From contig DAIRCJ010000048.1 of the NCBI GenBank assembly GCA_036796755.1, positions 1 to 12,216 of the forward strand: DNA of 12,216 nucleotides, in the 5' to 3' direction. The notes beneath the pieces were generated by a model. It saw only the letters and a list, made by a program, of their open reading frames with translations. It had not been told where the DNA came from and ran no database searches. This stretch comes from CALKMS01 sp036796755 (lineage in GTDB: Bacteria > Actinomycetota > Aquicultoria > SKW223 > CALKMS01). This document shows positions 1 to 7,226 of this stretch, one piece after another. Both the position numbers and the translations under genes were made by a program. How positions within the stretch are numbered: the stretch's first letter is position 1; each line of letters begins with the position of its first letter.

Positions 1-336
1 TTTTTGGTTATGGTAAATAAGGGAAGTTTTGCCGTGAACAGGCTCGGGGGCCCGCACAACCCTGCCGCCAAAAGCTTGCCCAATAACCTGATGACCAAGA
101 CAAACTCCTAAAATCGGTATTTTTCCAGCGAAATTTTTAACCAGCTCAAGAGAGATACCAGCTTCATTAGGCGTGCAAGGGCCAGGAGAAATAACTATAT
201 GGGAAGGAGAGAGTTTTTTAATATCTAAAAGGCTCACCTTGTCGTTGCGATAAACCAGGCAATCTTTTCCTAACTCTCCTAAATATTGAACCAGGTTGTA
301 AACGAAAGAATCGTAGTTATCAATAACCAAAATCAC
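1..336 (-). CDS. trpG: Anthranilate synthase component II, glutamine amidotransferase (partial, C-terminus outside window)
   Basis: This is the glutaminase subunit that releases ammonia from glutamine and passes it to TrpE for anthranilate synthesis. Only the first 112 codons are present; the gene leaves the window at base 1. Visible motifs are the N-terminal ILVIDNYDSFVYNL, the SPGPCTPNEAG segment near residues 50-60, and the class I amidotransferase nucleophile elbow GVCLGHQ with the predicted catalytic Cys79. The catalytic His/Glu lie beyond the edge. I chose the GTG start at 334-336 because a GGGGGAG ribosome binding site lies just upstream, inside trpE, and because the protein then begins exactly where the family begins. 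The start overlaps the trpE stop by 17 bases, which implies translational coupling and equal supply of the two subunits. In many bacteria the same protein also serves PabB (PabA role); its place next to trpE favours TrpG. Confidence 0.93.
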   Translation of the reverse strand, partial: MILVIDNYDSFVYNLVQYLGELGKDCLVYRNDKVSLLDIKKLSPSHIVISPGPCTPNEAGISLELVKNFAGKIPILGVCLGHQVIGQAFGGRVVRAPEPVHGKTSLIYHNQK

Positions 337-1786
337 TGGCTCCCCCTAAAGTTTCTATTAAAGCCTGGCTTTTATCCTGAGTTTCCTGATACTCTCTTTC
401 AGGGAGAGAGTCGGCTACCACTCCTGCTCCCGACTGGACGAGGACCTCACTCTTATTAAAAATTAAAGTTCGGATGGTGATGCAAAAGTCAAGGTCCCCG
501 GTATAAGAAAGGTAGCCCACCGCCCCCGCATAAGGTCCCCGTTTAACTGGTTCAAGCTCGTCTATTATCTCCATCGCCCGAATTTTTGGTGCCCCGGAAA
601 CCGTGCCAGCGGGAAAAACTGCTTTTAAAGCATCAAGAGGAGAACAGTTCTCCTTAAGATCCCCTTCAACCTCAGAGACAATGTGCATAACATGGGAATA
701 CTTCTCAACTTCCATAAACCGGGTAACCCGGACAGTACCCGGCTGGCAAACTCGCCCTAAGTCATTTCGCCCTAAATCAACCAGCATTATGTGTTCGGCT
801 CTTTCTTTTTCGTCTTTTAAAAGCTCCTCAGCTAACCGCCTGTCTTCTACTGGGTTCGAACCCCTCTTTCGCGTCCCAGCTATTGGTCGAGTAAGAGCAG
901 TCTTTCCATTTATTTTAAGCAAGGGCTCGGGTGAAGAGCCCGCCAAAGACAACCCGGGGAAGCGAAGATAAAAAAGGTAAGGAGAGGGGTTTACCGAACG
1001 CAGACGGCGATAAGCTGCAAAGCTATCTCCCTTAAAGGGAGCAGCAAACCTCTGGGATAAAACCACCTGAAAAACATCGCCGCTTACAATGTAGTTTTTG
1101 ATTTTTTTCACTGCCCGAAGGAATGCTGAAGGCAAAAAGGAACCTTCTAAATCGCCAATTTTCAGGCCATTTCCCGCCGATAAAATCTGTTTTTCTTTCA
1201 AAAGGTGGAAATCCTTTTCCAGCTCTTCCAGAGCTTGAAAGTAAGCTTTTTCTGCCTTTCCTGCGGGAGCAACTACTTTTACCAAGCTCACCTTTCGGCT
1301 TAAATGGTCAAATATCACCAGCTTTTCAGCCACAAAAAAGCCCAGCAAGGGAAAGCCCGAGTTTGAAGCCCGTTGTAAACGAAGGTCTTCCCAGTTAAAA
1401 ACGGCATCGTAGGAAACAAACCCAACTAATCCACCCTGAAAACCAGGCAGAGAAGGCTCACGAAAAAACCTGCATTTCAAATACTTCTCTTCTAGGAAAC
1501 TTAAAGGTTCAACTGAAAAAAAATGTTCCCTTTTTTCACCATTGAGAACCGTTATCCTGTTGGCTTCAGCCAGAATAATCTCCCTGATGCCATAACCAAC
1601 AAAAGAATAACGACCAAGGCTTTCGGCTTTTTCCGCACTTTCCAGCAAAAAACCTGGTTTCCCCTGAACCATTTTCAAGAAAGCGCCAACCGGAGTTTCC
1701 AAATCAGCCAAAAACTCCAGCTTCAGCGGTATCAGCTCGTAACTTTGACTTAACTTTTTAAATTCTTTTAAGCTTAACTGAACCAA
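320..1786 (-). CDS. trpE: Anthranilate synthase component I
   Basis: TrpE converts chorismate plus ammonia (from TrpG) to anthranilate, the first committed step of tryptophan synthesis in the cytosol. Counting from the start chosen here (488 aa, usual family length), the N-terminal domain holds the LLES motif at about residues 47-50 that forms the tryptophan feedback site in this family. The chorismate-binding half shows GSSPE, PIAGTRKRG, the DEKERAEHIMLVDLGRND block, FPAGTVSGAPKIRAM and QSGAGVVADS. The Thr in PIAGT is typical of anthranilate synthases rather than isochorismate or salicylate synthases. The open frame extends to a TTG at 1807, but the TTG at 1784-1786 has a perfect GGGAGG five bases upstream (1792-1797), so I use it. 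It is the first gene after a Trp T-box leader and overlaps trpG, so it should be made only when charged tRNA-Trp is scarce. Confidence 0.95.
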   Translation of the reverse strand: MVQLSLKEFKKLSQSYELIPLKLEFLADLETPVGAFLKMVQGKPGFLLESAEKAESLGRYSFVGYGIREIILAEANRITVLNGEKREHFFSVEPLSFLEEKYLKCRFFREPSLPGFQGGLVGFVSYDAVFNWEDLRLQRASNSGFPLLGFFVAEKLVIFDHLSRKVSLVKVVAPAGKAEKAYFQALEELEKDFHLLKEKQILSAGNGLKIGDLEGSFLPSAFLRAVKKIKNYIVSGDVFQVVLSQRFAAPFKGDSFAAYRRLRSVNPSPYLFYLRFPGLSLAGSSPEPLLKINGKTALTRPIAGTRKRGSNPVEDRRLAEELLKDEKERAEHIMLVDLGRNDLGRVCQPGTVRVTRFMEVEKYSHVMHIVSEVEGDLKENCSPLDALKAVFPAGTVSGAPKIRAMEIIDELEPVKRGPYAGAVGYLSYTGDLDFCITIRTLIFNKSEVLVQSGAGVVADSLPEREYQETQDKSQALIETLGGASDFGY

Positions 1787-1828
1787 TTTTTCCTCCCAAA
1801 CTACCAACCAGAATAAACACTCAAAAAT

Positions 1829-1862
1829 AAAAAAACCTCTCGTCCAAGGGACGAGAGGTTTT
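1829..1862 (-). terminator. T-box leader terminator hairpin
   Basis: Read on the minus strand, CCTCTCGTCC and GGACGAGAGG (1836-1845 and 1849-1858) form a perfect 10-bp stem with a 3-nt loop, followed by a run of seven T. It is a strong intrinsic terminator. Its CGTCCCTT segment overlaps the loop and is the usual pairing partner of the T-box AGGG, so the terminator and antiterminator exclude each other. Confidence 0.93.
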
Positions 1863-2134
1863 ACTCCCGCGGTGCCACCCTTCTTGTTCCCTTCCGGGAA
1901 CCACTCAACAGGTACGGCCAGAAAACTGGCTTATACCTTCCCTCGGATAACGGTGAGGGCTCCGTCCAAGCCTACTTCCTTAACGGTTTCGGTTGGCGCC
2001 TCCAGGGCCCATTCAGCTAAACTTCCCTCGTCAGGCTTCCACCATCCCTGACTCGCTATAGAGTCCGTTTAGCTTACTCCTCCCCTTCATCGGCTTTTGG
2101 CTCTATTAACTTTTAAAGGATCTTAAAAGTATTC
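1829..2134 (-). promoter_or_regulatory. T-box riboswitch sensing tRNA-Trp (UGG specifier)
   Basis: This untranslated leader binds uncharged tRNA and switches a terminator to an antiterminator. The T-box sequence AGGGTGGCACCGCGGG lies at 1866-1881 (minus strand). Stem I begins with the GATGAAGGGGAGGAGTA element, and its specifier helix pairs AGCTAAAC with GTTTAGCT. The specifier loop reads GAA-TGG, with the TGG codon at 2009-2011, so the predicted ligand is tRNA-Trp(CCA), which matches the downstream trpEG genes. A stem III hairpin (GTTCCC/GGGAAC) sits just before the T-box sequence. Uncharged tRNA-Trp should stabilise antitermination and turn the operon on. The 5' boundary is set from the predicted promoter and is approximate. 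Confidence 0.95.
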
Positions 2135-2140
2135 CCTTTT

Positions 2141-2168
2141 ATAATACCTTCAGAAATAAATTTGTCAA
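2141..2168 (-). promoter_or_regulatory. Promoter of the trp operon
   Basis: The minus strand carries a consensus -35 TTGACA (2163-2168), a 16-bp spacer and a -10 TATTAT (2141-2146), a sigma-A-type promoter. Transcription should start near 2134, just before T-box stem I. A strong promoter joined to a terminating leader is the normal T-box arrangement. Confidence 0.85.
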
Positions 2169-2288
2169 GTTTTCGCCTTTCCCCAAAAATAATCTAGTTG
2201 AAACCTACTTGTTCCCTCGAGCTGATTTTTTAAATCCTTCCAGCGTTCAAAAGCGGTTGCTTGCCAGAAAAAAGAAAAAAGTTGAAAA

Positions 2289-2297
2289 TGTTATATA
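2289..2297 (+). promoter_or_regulatory. Possible extended -10 element for selAB
   Basis: TG-T-TATATA resembles an extended -10 promoter 27 bases before the selA start. No convincing -35 sits at the right distance, so this is a weak guess; the region is otherwise simply AT-rich. Confidence 0.3.
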
Positions 2298-2323
2298 CTT
2301 TATTGGTTTTCCCGGGAGGGTTA

Positions 2324-3727
2324 ATGAAAAAAGAAAATCTATTAAGAAAAATTCCCTCAGTTGATGACCTTCTTAAAACCTCTGATTTCCAGGAACTCTG
2401 CCAGCAACATCCTCGCCGCCTGGTAGTGGAAAAAATTAGACAGGTCTTAGATGAAGTTCGTCAGGAAATTTTAAAGGATGAAAATATTAAGGCTGCCGAA
2501 AGGGCAGGAAAAATTGAAGAAACTTTAAAAACCACAAACTTAGCTGAGAAAGTCAGGGAAAAGCTGAAACCCAGCTTGCGAAAAGTAATCAACGCCACCG
2601 GTGTTGCCATACACACTAATCTTGGTCGCGCCCCTCTGGCAAAAAAGGCTCAAGACCAGATTGCTGAAGTAGCCAGCGGCTATTCCACTCTTGAAATCGA
2701 CCTTGCAACCGGAGAAAGAGGCTCTCGCTATTTTCACGCCGTTGAACTTTTAACCACCTTAACTGGAGCAGAAGACGCCCTGGTGGTCAACAACAATGCG
2801 GCTGCTGTTTTCCTCACCTTAAATACGATAGCCCAAGGAAAAGAAGTTATTGTCTGGAGAGGGGAGCTGATTGAAATTGGAGGTTCCTTTCGCCTGCCAG
2901 AAATAATGAAAATGAGTGGAGCCACTTTAAGAGAAGTCGGCACTACCAATAAGGTTTATCTAAAAGACTATGAAGAAGCCATTACGGAAGAAACCGCCCT
3001 TTTAATGAAAGTTCACCCTTCCAATTTTCGCCTAGTTGGCTTTACCAGAGAAGTAGAACTAAAAGAACTGGTTGAGCTGGGTAAAAAATACAACTTGCCT
3101 GTATTCTACGATGCTGGAAGCGGTGCTTTAGTAGACCTCAAAGCCAAAGGCTTCACTGGAGAACCGACTATTCAAGAAGCAGTTGAAGCTGGTGCTTCTC
3201 TGGTCTCTTTCAGCGGCGACAAGCTCCTCGGAGGACCTCAAGCCGGCATCATTGTAGGAGAGAAAAATTTTATTCAGAAATTAAAGAAAAACCACCTTAA
3301 CCGCGCTTTGCGTATCGATAAGCTAACTTTAGCCGCTCTAGAAGCCACTCTCAAACTTTACTTTGAAGCCGACCCCTGGGAAAAAGTCCCGATTTTACAA
3401 GTGCTCTCAGAACCAGTTGAAAATCTGAAAAAGAGAGCTCAAAACTTAGCTCAGCAGTTAAACAAAATAATGAAAGGAAAAGGCCAAGCTGAGCCTTTAC
3501 TCACTCAAGCAGAAAGCGGAGGTGGAGCTTTACCTGCTTGCTCTATTCCCAGCTACGGCGTCTCTTTAGTTTTCCTCAATTTCCCAGCTCAGAGAGTTCA
3601 AGAGTTTTTAAGAAATTTTGAACCCCCAATAATTGCCCGGATCCAAGAAGAAACAGTCATCCTTGACCTAAGAACTGTCTTCCCTGAGGAAGAAAAAATA
3701 ATTATTGAAGCGGTTAAAGCTATCTGA
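2324..3727 (+). CDS. selA: L-seryl-tRNA(Sec) selenium transferase (selenocysteine synthase)
   Basis: SelA is a PLP enzyme that converts seryl-tRNA(Sec) to selenocysteyl-tRNA(Sec) with selenophosphate. The 467-aa protein is typical in length. It shows the VINATGVAIHTNLGRAPLA block, EDALVVNNNAAAVFLTLN, GELIEIGGSFRLPEIM, EVGTTNKVYLKDY and SFSGDKLLGGPQAGI, in which Lys300 is the expected PLP-binding lysine. The frame is open from a TTG at 2261, but I start at ATG 2324: a GGGAGG at 2314-2319 lies just upstream, and the protein then begins with the family-like KIPSVDDLL segment. The stop overlaps the selB ATG by one base (TGATG), so the two genes are one operon. It depends on the tRNA-Sec gene 2 kb downstream and on selenophosphate from SelD, which is not in this window. 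Confidence 0.97.
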   Translation: MKKENLLRKIPSVDDLLKTSDFQELCQQHPRRLVVEKIRQVLDEVRQEILKDENIKAAERAGKIEETLKTTNLAEKVREKLKPSLRKVINATGVAIHTNLGRAPLAKKAQDQIAEVASGYSTLEIDLATGERGSRYFHAVELLTTLTGAEDALVVNNNAAAVFLTLNTIAQGKEVIVWRGELIEIGGSFRLPEIMKMSGATLREVGTTNKVYLKDYEEAITEETALLMKVHPSNFRLVGFTREVELKELVELGKKYNLPVFYDAGSGALVDLKAKGFTGEPTIQEAVEAGASLVSFSGDKLLGGPQAGIIVGEKNFIQKLKKNHLNRALRIDKLTLAALEATLKLYFEADPWEKVPILQVLSEPVENLKKRAQNLAQQLNKIMKGKGQAEPLLTQAESGGGALPACSIPSYGVSLVFLNFPAQRVQEFLRNFEPPIIARIQEETVILDLRTVFPEEEKIIIEAVKAI

Positions 3728-5613
3728 TGGCTTTCTTTATAGTTGGAACAGCAGGCCACATTGACCATGGAAAAAGTTCTTTAATAAAAAGTTTAACCGG
3801 GGTCGACCCTGACCGTTTTGCCGAAGAAAAGAGGCGAGGCATGACCATCGACCTTGGCTTCGCTCATCTCGCCTTGCCCTCTGGTAACGAAGTTGGCTTC
3901 GTTGATGTCCCCGGTCACGAAAAGTTTATTCGCAACATGCTAGCAGGAGCGGCTGGCATTGACCTTGTTCTGCTAGTCGTCGCTGCCGATGAGGGAATAA
4001 TGCCCCAGACCGAAGAACATTTTGAAATTTTAAACCTTTTAGGAGTTAAAAACGGAATTGTAGCTCTAACCAAAGTAGATTTAGCCGAAGACTCAACTTG
4101 GCTTGAACTGATTGAAGCTGAGTTAAGAGAAAAGTTTGAGAACACCTTTTTAGAAGATGCCCCAATCATAAGGTTTTCTGCCTTAACCGGTCAGGGTCAA
4201 GAAGAACTTATTAAAGCCCTTGATGAAGCTGTTAAAAAAACTGAGCCCAAAAAGAGAGAACTGCCAGCTCGGTTTCCTGTTGACTGGGTTTTTTCCAAGC
4301 CCGGATTTGGAACAGTAGTTAGAGGAACCCTCTGGGAAGGAGAAATCAAACCAGATGAACAACTTCTTTTGCTTCCCCAAGACCAGCTGGTTCGAATAAG
4401 AGGAATACAGTCCTTTGGAAAAAACTTAGAGAAAGGGATAGCCGGACAAAGACTAGCTTTAAACTTAGCCTCTATTACTAAACAGGAAATCAAAAGAGGT
4501 GATGTTCTGGTTGAACCTGGATCTTACAAGCCAACTTACCTCGTTGATTGCGAGCTTACTCTTCTCCCCCGCTCCCTGAAACTTAAACAAGGAGAGGAAG
4601 TGCTCTTTTACCTGAGCACCAGAGAAACAATGGCTAAAGTAAGGCTTTTAGAAGTCGAAGAGGCTCGTCCTGGCCTTTCTTATTTTGTCCAGTTTCGCTT
4701 AACTGAGCCTGTGGTCACTCGCCGAGGCGACCGTTTCATAATACGCCGCACTTCTCCTTTAAGGACTATTGGCGGTGGAAAAATAATTCATCCTTACCCT
4801 CCTTCTCGTCATCGTTTCAAAACCGAAGTCACATCATTGCTTAAAAGCCTTTCATCCGCTGACGACCAGGAATATCTTCTCTTACTTTTGAAAGAAAAGG
4901 GAAGCTTAAAAAAAGAAGAAGTTAGATACTTTCTGGCTAAAAAAGGGGAGGAAGAGAAGAAAATCATTGATTCTCTCCTAAACGAAGGCAAAATTGTGAG
5001 TCCTGGCAACCTAGTGGTTTTAAAAGAAGACTTTCAGGATAAACTGAAACTTTTGCTAAATTTACTTGAGAAGAAATTCAAGGAAAATCCTACTAATCCC
5101 TACCTTTCCAAAGAGATCCTGAGAGCCAAGCTGCAAGTTGAAAAACCGATTATGGAAGAGCTTATCCAAAAACTTTATAAGCAAAAAAGAATAGAAACTC
5201 TTGAAGATAAAATAAAACTTAAAACCGAAGGTCAAGATAAATTTTTAACAAAAAACCAGTCCTTGAGAAAGCAAATTGAAAAAATCTTTTTAGAAAATTC
5301 CTTTTCCCCTCCCTCGCTTGAGGAAGTTAAAGTAAAGTTTCCCACTCAGGAAAAAGAAGTCGAACAGATGATTTACCGCCTGATAAACGAGAAAATTCTT
5401 TTGAAAATAGGCTCTTCTTATTTTCATCGGGAAGCCATTGAAAAAGCCAAAAAAATAATTGGCGAAGAAATTAAAGCCCGAGGACCACTCACTGCTTCAG
5501 AAATTAAAGAAATTTTAGGCTCAACTAGAAAGTATGTCATTCCTCTTCTTGAATACCTTGACCGCCAGCGCTTCACCCGTAGAGTTGGCGACAAGAGGCA
5601 ATTGTTTGAGTAA
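3727..5613 (+). CDS. selB: Selenocysteine-specific elongation factor
   Basis: SelB is the GTPase that carries selenocysteyl-tRNA to the ribosome and recognises the SECIS hairpin in selenoprotein mRNAs. The 628-aa protein has the complete EF-Tu-like core: the P-loop GHIDHGKS (residues 10-17), RGMTIDLGFA (switch I), DVPGHE (60-65) and TKVD (115-118), the T replacing the usual N as is common in SelB. The beta-barrel domains II and III follow to about residue 370 (for example RRGDRFIIRRTSPLRTIGGG). The C-terminal part of about 250 residues is charged and consists of winged-helix repeats that bind the SECIS RNA. There is no clear ribosome binding site; the start overlaps the selA stop, so translation is probably coupled. 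No terminator with a T-run after a good stem is visible in 5614-5685. Confidence 0.97.
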   Translation: MAFFIVGTAGHIDHGKSSLIKSLTGVDPDRFAEEKRRGMTIDLGFAHLALPSGNEVGFVDVPGHEKFIRNMLAGAAGIDLVLLVVAADEGIMPQTEEHFEILNLLGVKNGIVALTKVDLAEDSTWLELIEAELREKFENTFLEDAPIIRFSALTGQGQEELIKALDEAVKKTEPKKRELPARFPVDWVFSKPGFGTVVRGTLWEGEIKPDEQLLLLPQDQLVRIRGIQSFGKNLEKGIAGQRLALNLASITKQEIKRGDVLVEPGSYKPTYLVDCELTLLPRSLKLKQGEEVLFYLSTRETMAKVRLLEVEEARPGLSYFVQFRLTEPVVTRRGDRFIIRRTSPLRTIGGGKIIHPYPPSRHRFKTEVTSLLKSLSSADDQEYLLLLLKEKGSLKKEEVRYFLAKKGEEEKKIIDSLLNEGKIVSPGNLVVLKEDFQDKLKLLLNLLEKKFKENPTNPYLSKEILRAKLQVEKPIMEELIQKLYKQKRIETLEDKIKLKTEGQDKFLTKNQSLRKQIEKIFLENSFSPPSLEEVKVKFPTQEKEVEQMIYRLINEKILLKIGSSYFHREAIEKAKKIIGEEIKARGPLTASEIKEILGSTRKYVIPLLEYLDRQRFTRRVGDKRQLFE

Positions 5614-5685
5614 AAAATTAGTTCAAGTAAGAAATCAAAAAGTAGCTGGAAAGCTTCTTTAAACTTGCAGAAATTTTTTTAGAGA

Positions 5686-5780
5686 TGGCGGAAGGGCACA
5701 GGAATCGAACCTGCCCGGGACTTCTTCAGCCCCACGCTGGTTTTGAAGACCAGGGAGGGCACCAGCCCTCAAGCCCTTCC
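5686..5780 (-). tRNA. selC: tRNA-Sec, anticodon UCA
   Basis: This is the selenocysteine tRNA read at in-frame UGA codons. On the minus strand it starts GGAAGGGC and ends GCCCTTCC-G-CCA, giving the 8-bp acceptor stem special to bacterial tRNA-Sec, with CCA encoded. The D arm is GAGGGC-TGGT-GCCCTC, a 6-bp stem with a 4-nt loop. The anticodon arm is CTGGT-CTTCAAA-ACCAG with UCA at 5744-5746. The long variable arm pairs GGGGCT with AGTCCC, and the T loop reads TTCGATT. All these are SelC hallmarks. It converges with selB, 72 bases away. SelA, SelB and this tRNA act together. Confidence 0.98.
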
Positions 5781-5788
5781 TTTTGAAA

Positions 5789-5817
5789 ATTATCTTACTA
5801 AGCTACTGATTTTACAA
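5789..5817 (-). promoter_or_regulatory. Promoter of tRNA-Sec
   Basis: On the minus strand TTGTAA (5812-5817), a 17-bp spacer and GATAAT (5789-5794) lie just upstream of the tRNA 5' end at 5780. The spacing and the 5/6 match of the -10 element support a sigma-A-type promoter giving a very short 5' leader. Confidence 0.7.
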
Positions 5818-6012
5818 GTTTTCATTTTGAGCAAAGCTAATAAGGGTAAAAGAGAAGTCCTGCGTTATTACAACAATCTTAGAACGGCACCCTAAAGTGT
5901 TTGTCTTTTTAAACTTTTAGTTTTTCTGGCTCCACAAAGAAAATTTGCTTGCTCAAAGCGCAAAAAAACAAACGAGTTCCCCAATAAACAATAAATAAAC
6001 TTAAAAAGAAGT

Positions 6013-6018
6013 TATAAT
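6013..6018 (+). promoter_or_regulatory. -10 element directly before the radical SAM gene
   Basis: A perfect TATAAT ends seven bases before the ATG at 6025, so transcription would begin at or next to the start codon. There is no clear -35 box (AT-rich sequence near 5990) and no Shine-Dalgarno between it and the ATG. If real, the transcript is leaderless. Confidence 0.45.
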
Positions 6019-6024
6019 TTAGTT

Positions 6025-6912
6025 ATGAGTCTTATTTCTCCCTTTGATCCCTGGAGAAGTGAGCTTTGCAACTGCCCACCAAAATACAGCCTTTCACCAT
6101 ACACTGGCTGCGGGCATGGATGCCTCTACTGCTATGCTTCTTCTTACATACCCAACTTTTACCAGCCTCGACCAAAGAAAGATTTTTTAAAAAGAATTCG
6201 GAAAGAGCTAGAAAAAGTTTCTCCCTTCACTTACCTCGCCATCTCTAATTCTTCCGACCCCTTCCAGCCTCTGGAAAGAAGAGAAAACCTAACTAAAAGC
6301 CTGTTGAAAATCCTTTCCCAACACGACCTGCGGATTATGATTGTTACCAAATCAGACTTCATCCTGGAAAACGTCAACTTAATCGAGGCACAGCAAAGTG
6401 TAGTTATTGCCATAACCTTGACTACTCTCAACCAAAAAATAGCTGAAAAACTTGAACCTGAAGCCCCTTCTCCTTTCCGAAGGCTCCAGGCCATCGCTAG
6501 TCTTTCCCAATATTTTCCAGTAGTCTGCCGATTTGATCCTCTGATTTATCCTCTCAATACTGAAGAAATAAGGCAGGTAATCCAGGCGGTTAAAGAAGCG
6601 GGCGCCAGACAGATAATTACTTCCACCTTTAAAGCTCGCCCTGACAGCTTGAAAAGAATGGCAAAAGAGTTTCCCCATCACTCATTTCTCTGGCAAGAGC
6701 TCTATTTAGAAAAAGGGCAAAACACGGCTCGTTACTATTACCTTCCCAAATCGCTGAGGCAAACCCTTATTGAAAAAGTTAGAGAGGAAACCTTAAAAGC
6801 CGGCCTGGCTTTTTCCAGCTGCCGAGAAGGCTTGCCTGAACTAAACACTGCTATCTGTGACGGCTCATCTTACTTTTTAGAACACAAAATGGAAAAAAAT
6901 ATAAAAAGATGA
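6025..6912 (+). CDS. SPL-family radical SAM protein (SplB/COG1533-like)
   Basis: This 295-aa protein belongs to the radical SAM group related to spore photoproduct lyase. The [4Fe-4S] site is CGHGCLYC (Cys29, Cys33, Cys36), spaced C-x3-C-x2-C, within the YTGCGHGCLYCYASSYIP segment. The AISNSSDPFQPLERR segment matches the conserved SD-P-QP-E block of this subfamily, and a MIVTKSDFILEN strand follows. Two more cysteines (15 and 17) sit before the motif. The family cleaves SAM to a 5'-deoxyadenosyl radical; true SplB repairs thymine dimers in spores, but most members have no assigned substrate and nothing here proves photolyase activity. The gene stands alone: selC is divergent upstream, and a structured gap follows. 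No good Shine-Dalgarno is visible. The ATG start gives the usual N-terminal length before the cluster. Confidence 0.88.
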   Translation: MSLISPFDPWRSELCNCPPKYSLSPYTGCGHGCLYCYASSYIPNFYQPRPKKDFLKRIRKELEKVSPFTYLAISNSSDPFQPLERRENLTKSLLKILSQHDLRIMIVTKSDFILENVNLIEAQQSVVIAITLTTLNQKIAEKLEPEAPSPFRRLQAIASLSQYFPVVCRFDPLIYPLNTEEIRQVIQAVKEAGARQIITSTFKARPDSLKRMAKEFPHHSFLWQELYLEKGQNTARYYYLPKSLRQTLIEKVREETLKAGLAFSSCREGLPELNTAICDGSSYFLEHKMEKNIKR

Positions 6913-6918
6913 AAACCT

Positions 6919-6958
6919 AAACCAAAAAGCAAGGTAATATCTATTTACCTCTTGGTTT
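6919..6958 (+). terminator. Two-part stem-loop after the radical SAM gene, possible weak terminator
   Basis: AAACCAA (6919-6925) pairs with TTGGTTT (6952-6958), enclosing AGGTAA (6932-6937) and TTACCT (6945-6950). It begins seven bases after the stop codon. Only a poor T-rich tail (GTTCTGTCTTCC) follows, so termination would be weak. AGCAAGG (6928-6934) can instead pair with CCTTGCT (6975-6981), giving a competing fold. Confidence 0.4.
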
Positions 6959-6984
6959 GTTCTGTCTTCCTTCCCCTTGCTAAT

Positions 6985-7055
6985 CCTTTAAATCCCCCTC
7001 AATCCCTCTTAAGATTTAAGAGCGGAAAAAGAAAAGAACCATTAAGATTTAAAGG
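6985..7055. repeat. Nested inverted repeats in the gap before the fluoride operon
   Basis: CCTTTAAATC (6985-6994) is exactly complementary to GATTTAAAGG (7046-7055). Between them CTCTTAA (7006-7012) pairs with TTAAGAG (7016-7022) around a 3-nt loop. The arrangement could fold as a stem enclosing a hairpin on either strand. No known RNA family is recognised. The sequence is rich in TTTAAA, which is self-complementary and raises the chance of accidental pairing. Confidence 0.5.
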
Positions 7056-7115
7056 GAAACTAACTAAGTAAACCCCTGAAAATCTAAAAGTTAGAACTGG
7101 AGAGAGCGGCTTTAA

Positions 7116-7153
7116 ACCACCTTTAAATGACAACCACTTTTAAATGGCAACCA
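7116..7153. repeat. Tandem 17-bp repeat, two copies plus ACCA
   Basis: ACCACCTTTAAATGACA (7116-7132) is followed directly by ACCACTTTTAAATGGCA (7133-7149), differing at two positions, and then by a partial third unit, ACCA. It lies about 20 bases before the -35 box of the fluoride operon. The gap 6913-7309 holds no supported gene; it contains the stem-loops at 6919-7055, this repeat, a promoter and the riboswitch. Confidence 0.75.
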
Positions 7154-7170
7154 AAGACTGACTTTAAAAG

Positions 7171-7199
7171 TTGAAAAATGCCTCAATTAATGTTAATAT
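7171..7199 (+). promoter_or_regulatory. Promoter of the crcB-DUF190 operon
   Basis: A TTGAAA -35 (7171-7176), a 17-bp spacer and an extended -10 TG-T-TAATAT (7191-7199) precede the fluoride riboswitch. Transcription would start near 7206, about 20 bases before the aptamer. Confidence 0.65.
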
Positions 7200-7226
7200 C
7201 TTTTCCCCTTCTACCAAGGAGCAAAA

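Noticed and set aside
603..1753. Plus-strand open frames opposite trpE
   Set aside because: They are shadows of a conserved TrpE coding frame and show no motif or ribosome binding site.
1787..1807. Longer TrpE from TTG 1807
   Set aside because: The extra seven codons would encode the ribosome binding site GGGAGG of the better TTG at 1786.
2261..2323. Longer N-terminus of SelA from TTG 2261
   Set aside because: The extra 21 residues are not family-like and there is no ribosome binding site before 2261, whereas ATG 2324 has GGGAGG in place.
5614..5685. Terminator between selB and tRNA-Sec
   Set aside because: There is a T-run at 5674-5680, but the sequence before it forms no stem longer than three pairs that I can support.
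5686..5780. tRNA-Sec as the integration site of a genomic island
   Set aside because: selC is a known island target in other bacteria, but no second copy of the tRNA 3' end and no integrase are visible here, and the 3' end points to selB, away from the candidate operon.
5818..6012. Small RNA or riboswitch between selC and the radical SAM gene
   Set aside because: Only short weak repeats such as GCTT/AAGC near 5948-5960 are present and no known motif is recognised.
6913..7200. CRISPR array
   Set aside because: The only tandem repeat is 17 bp, two copies, directly adjacent with no spacers, and no cas gene is present.
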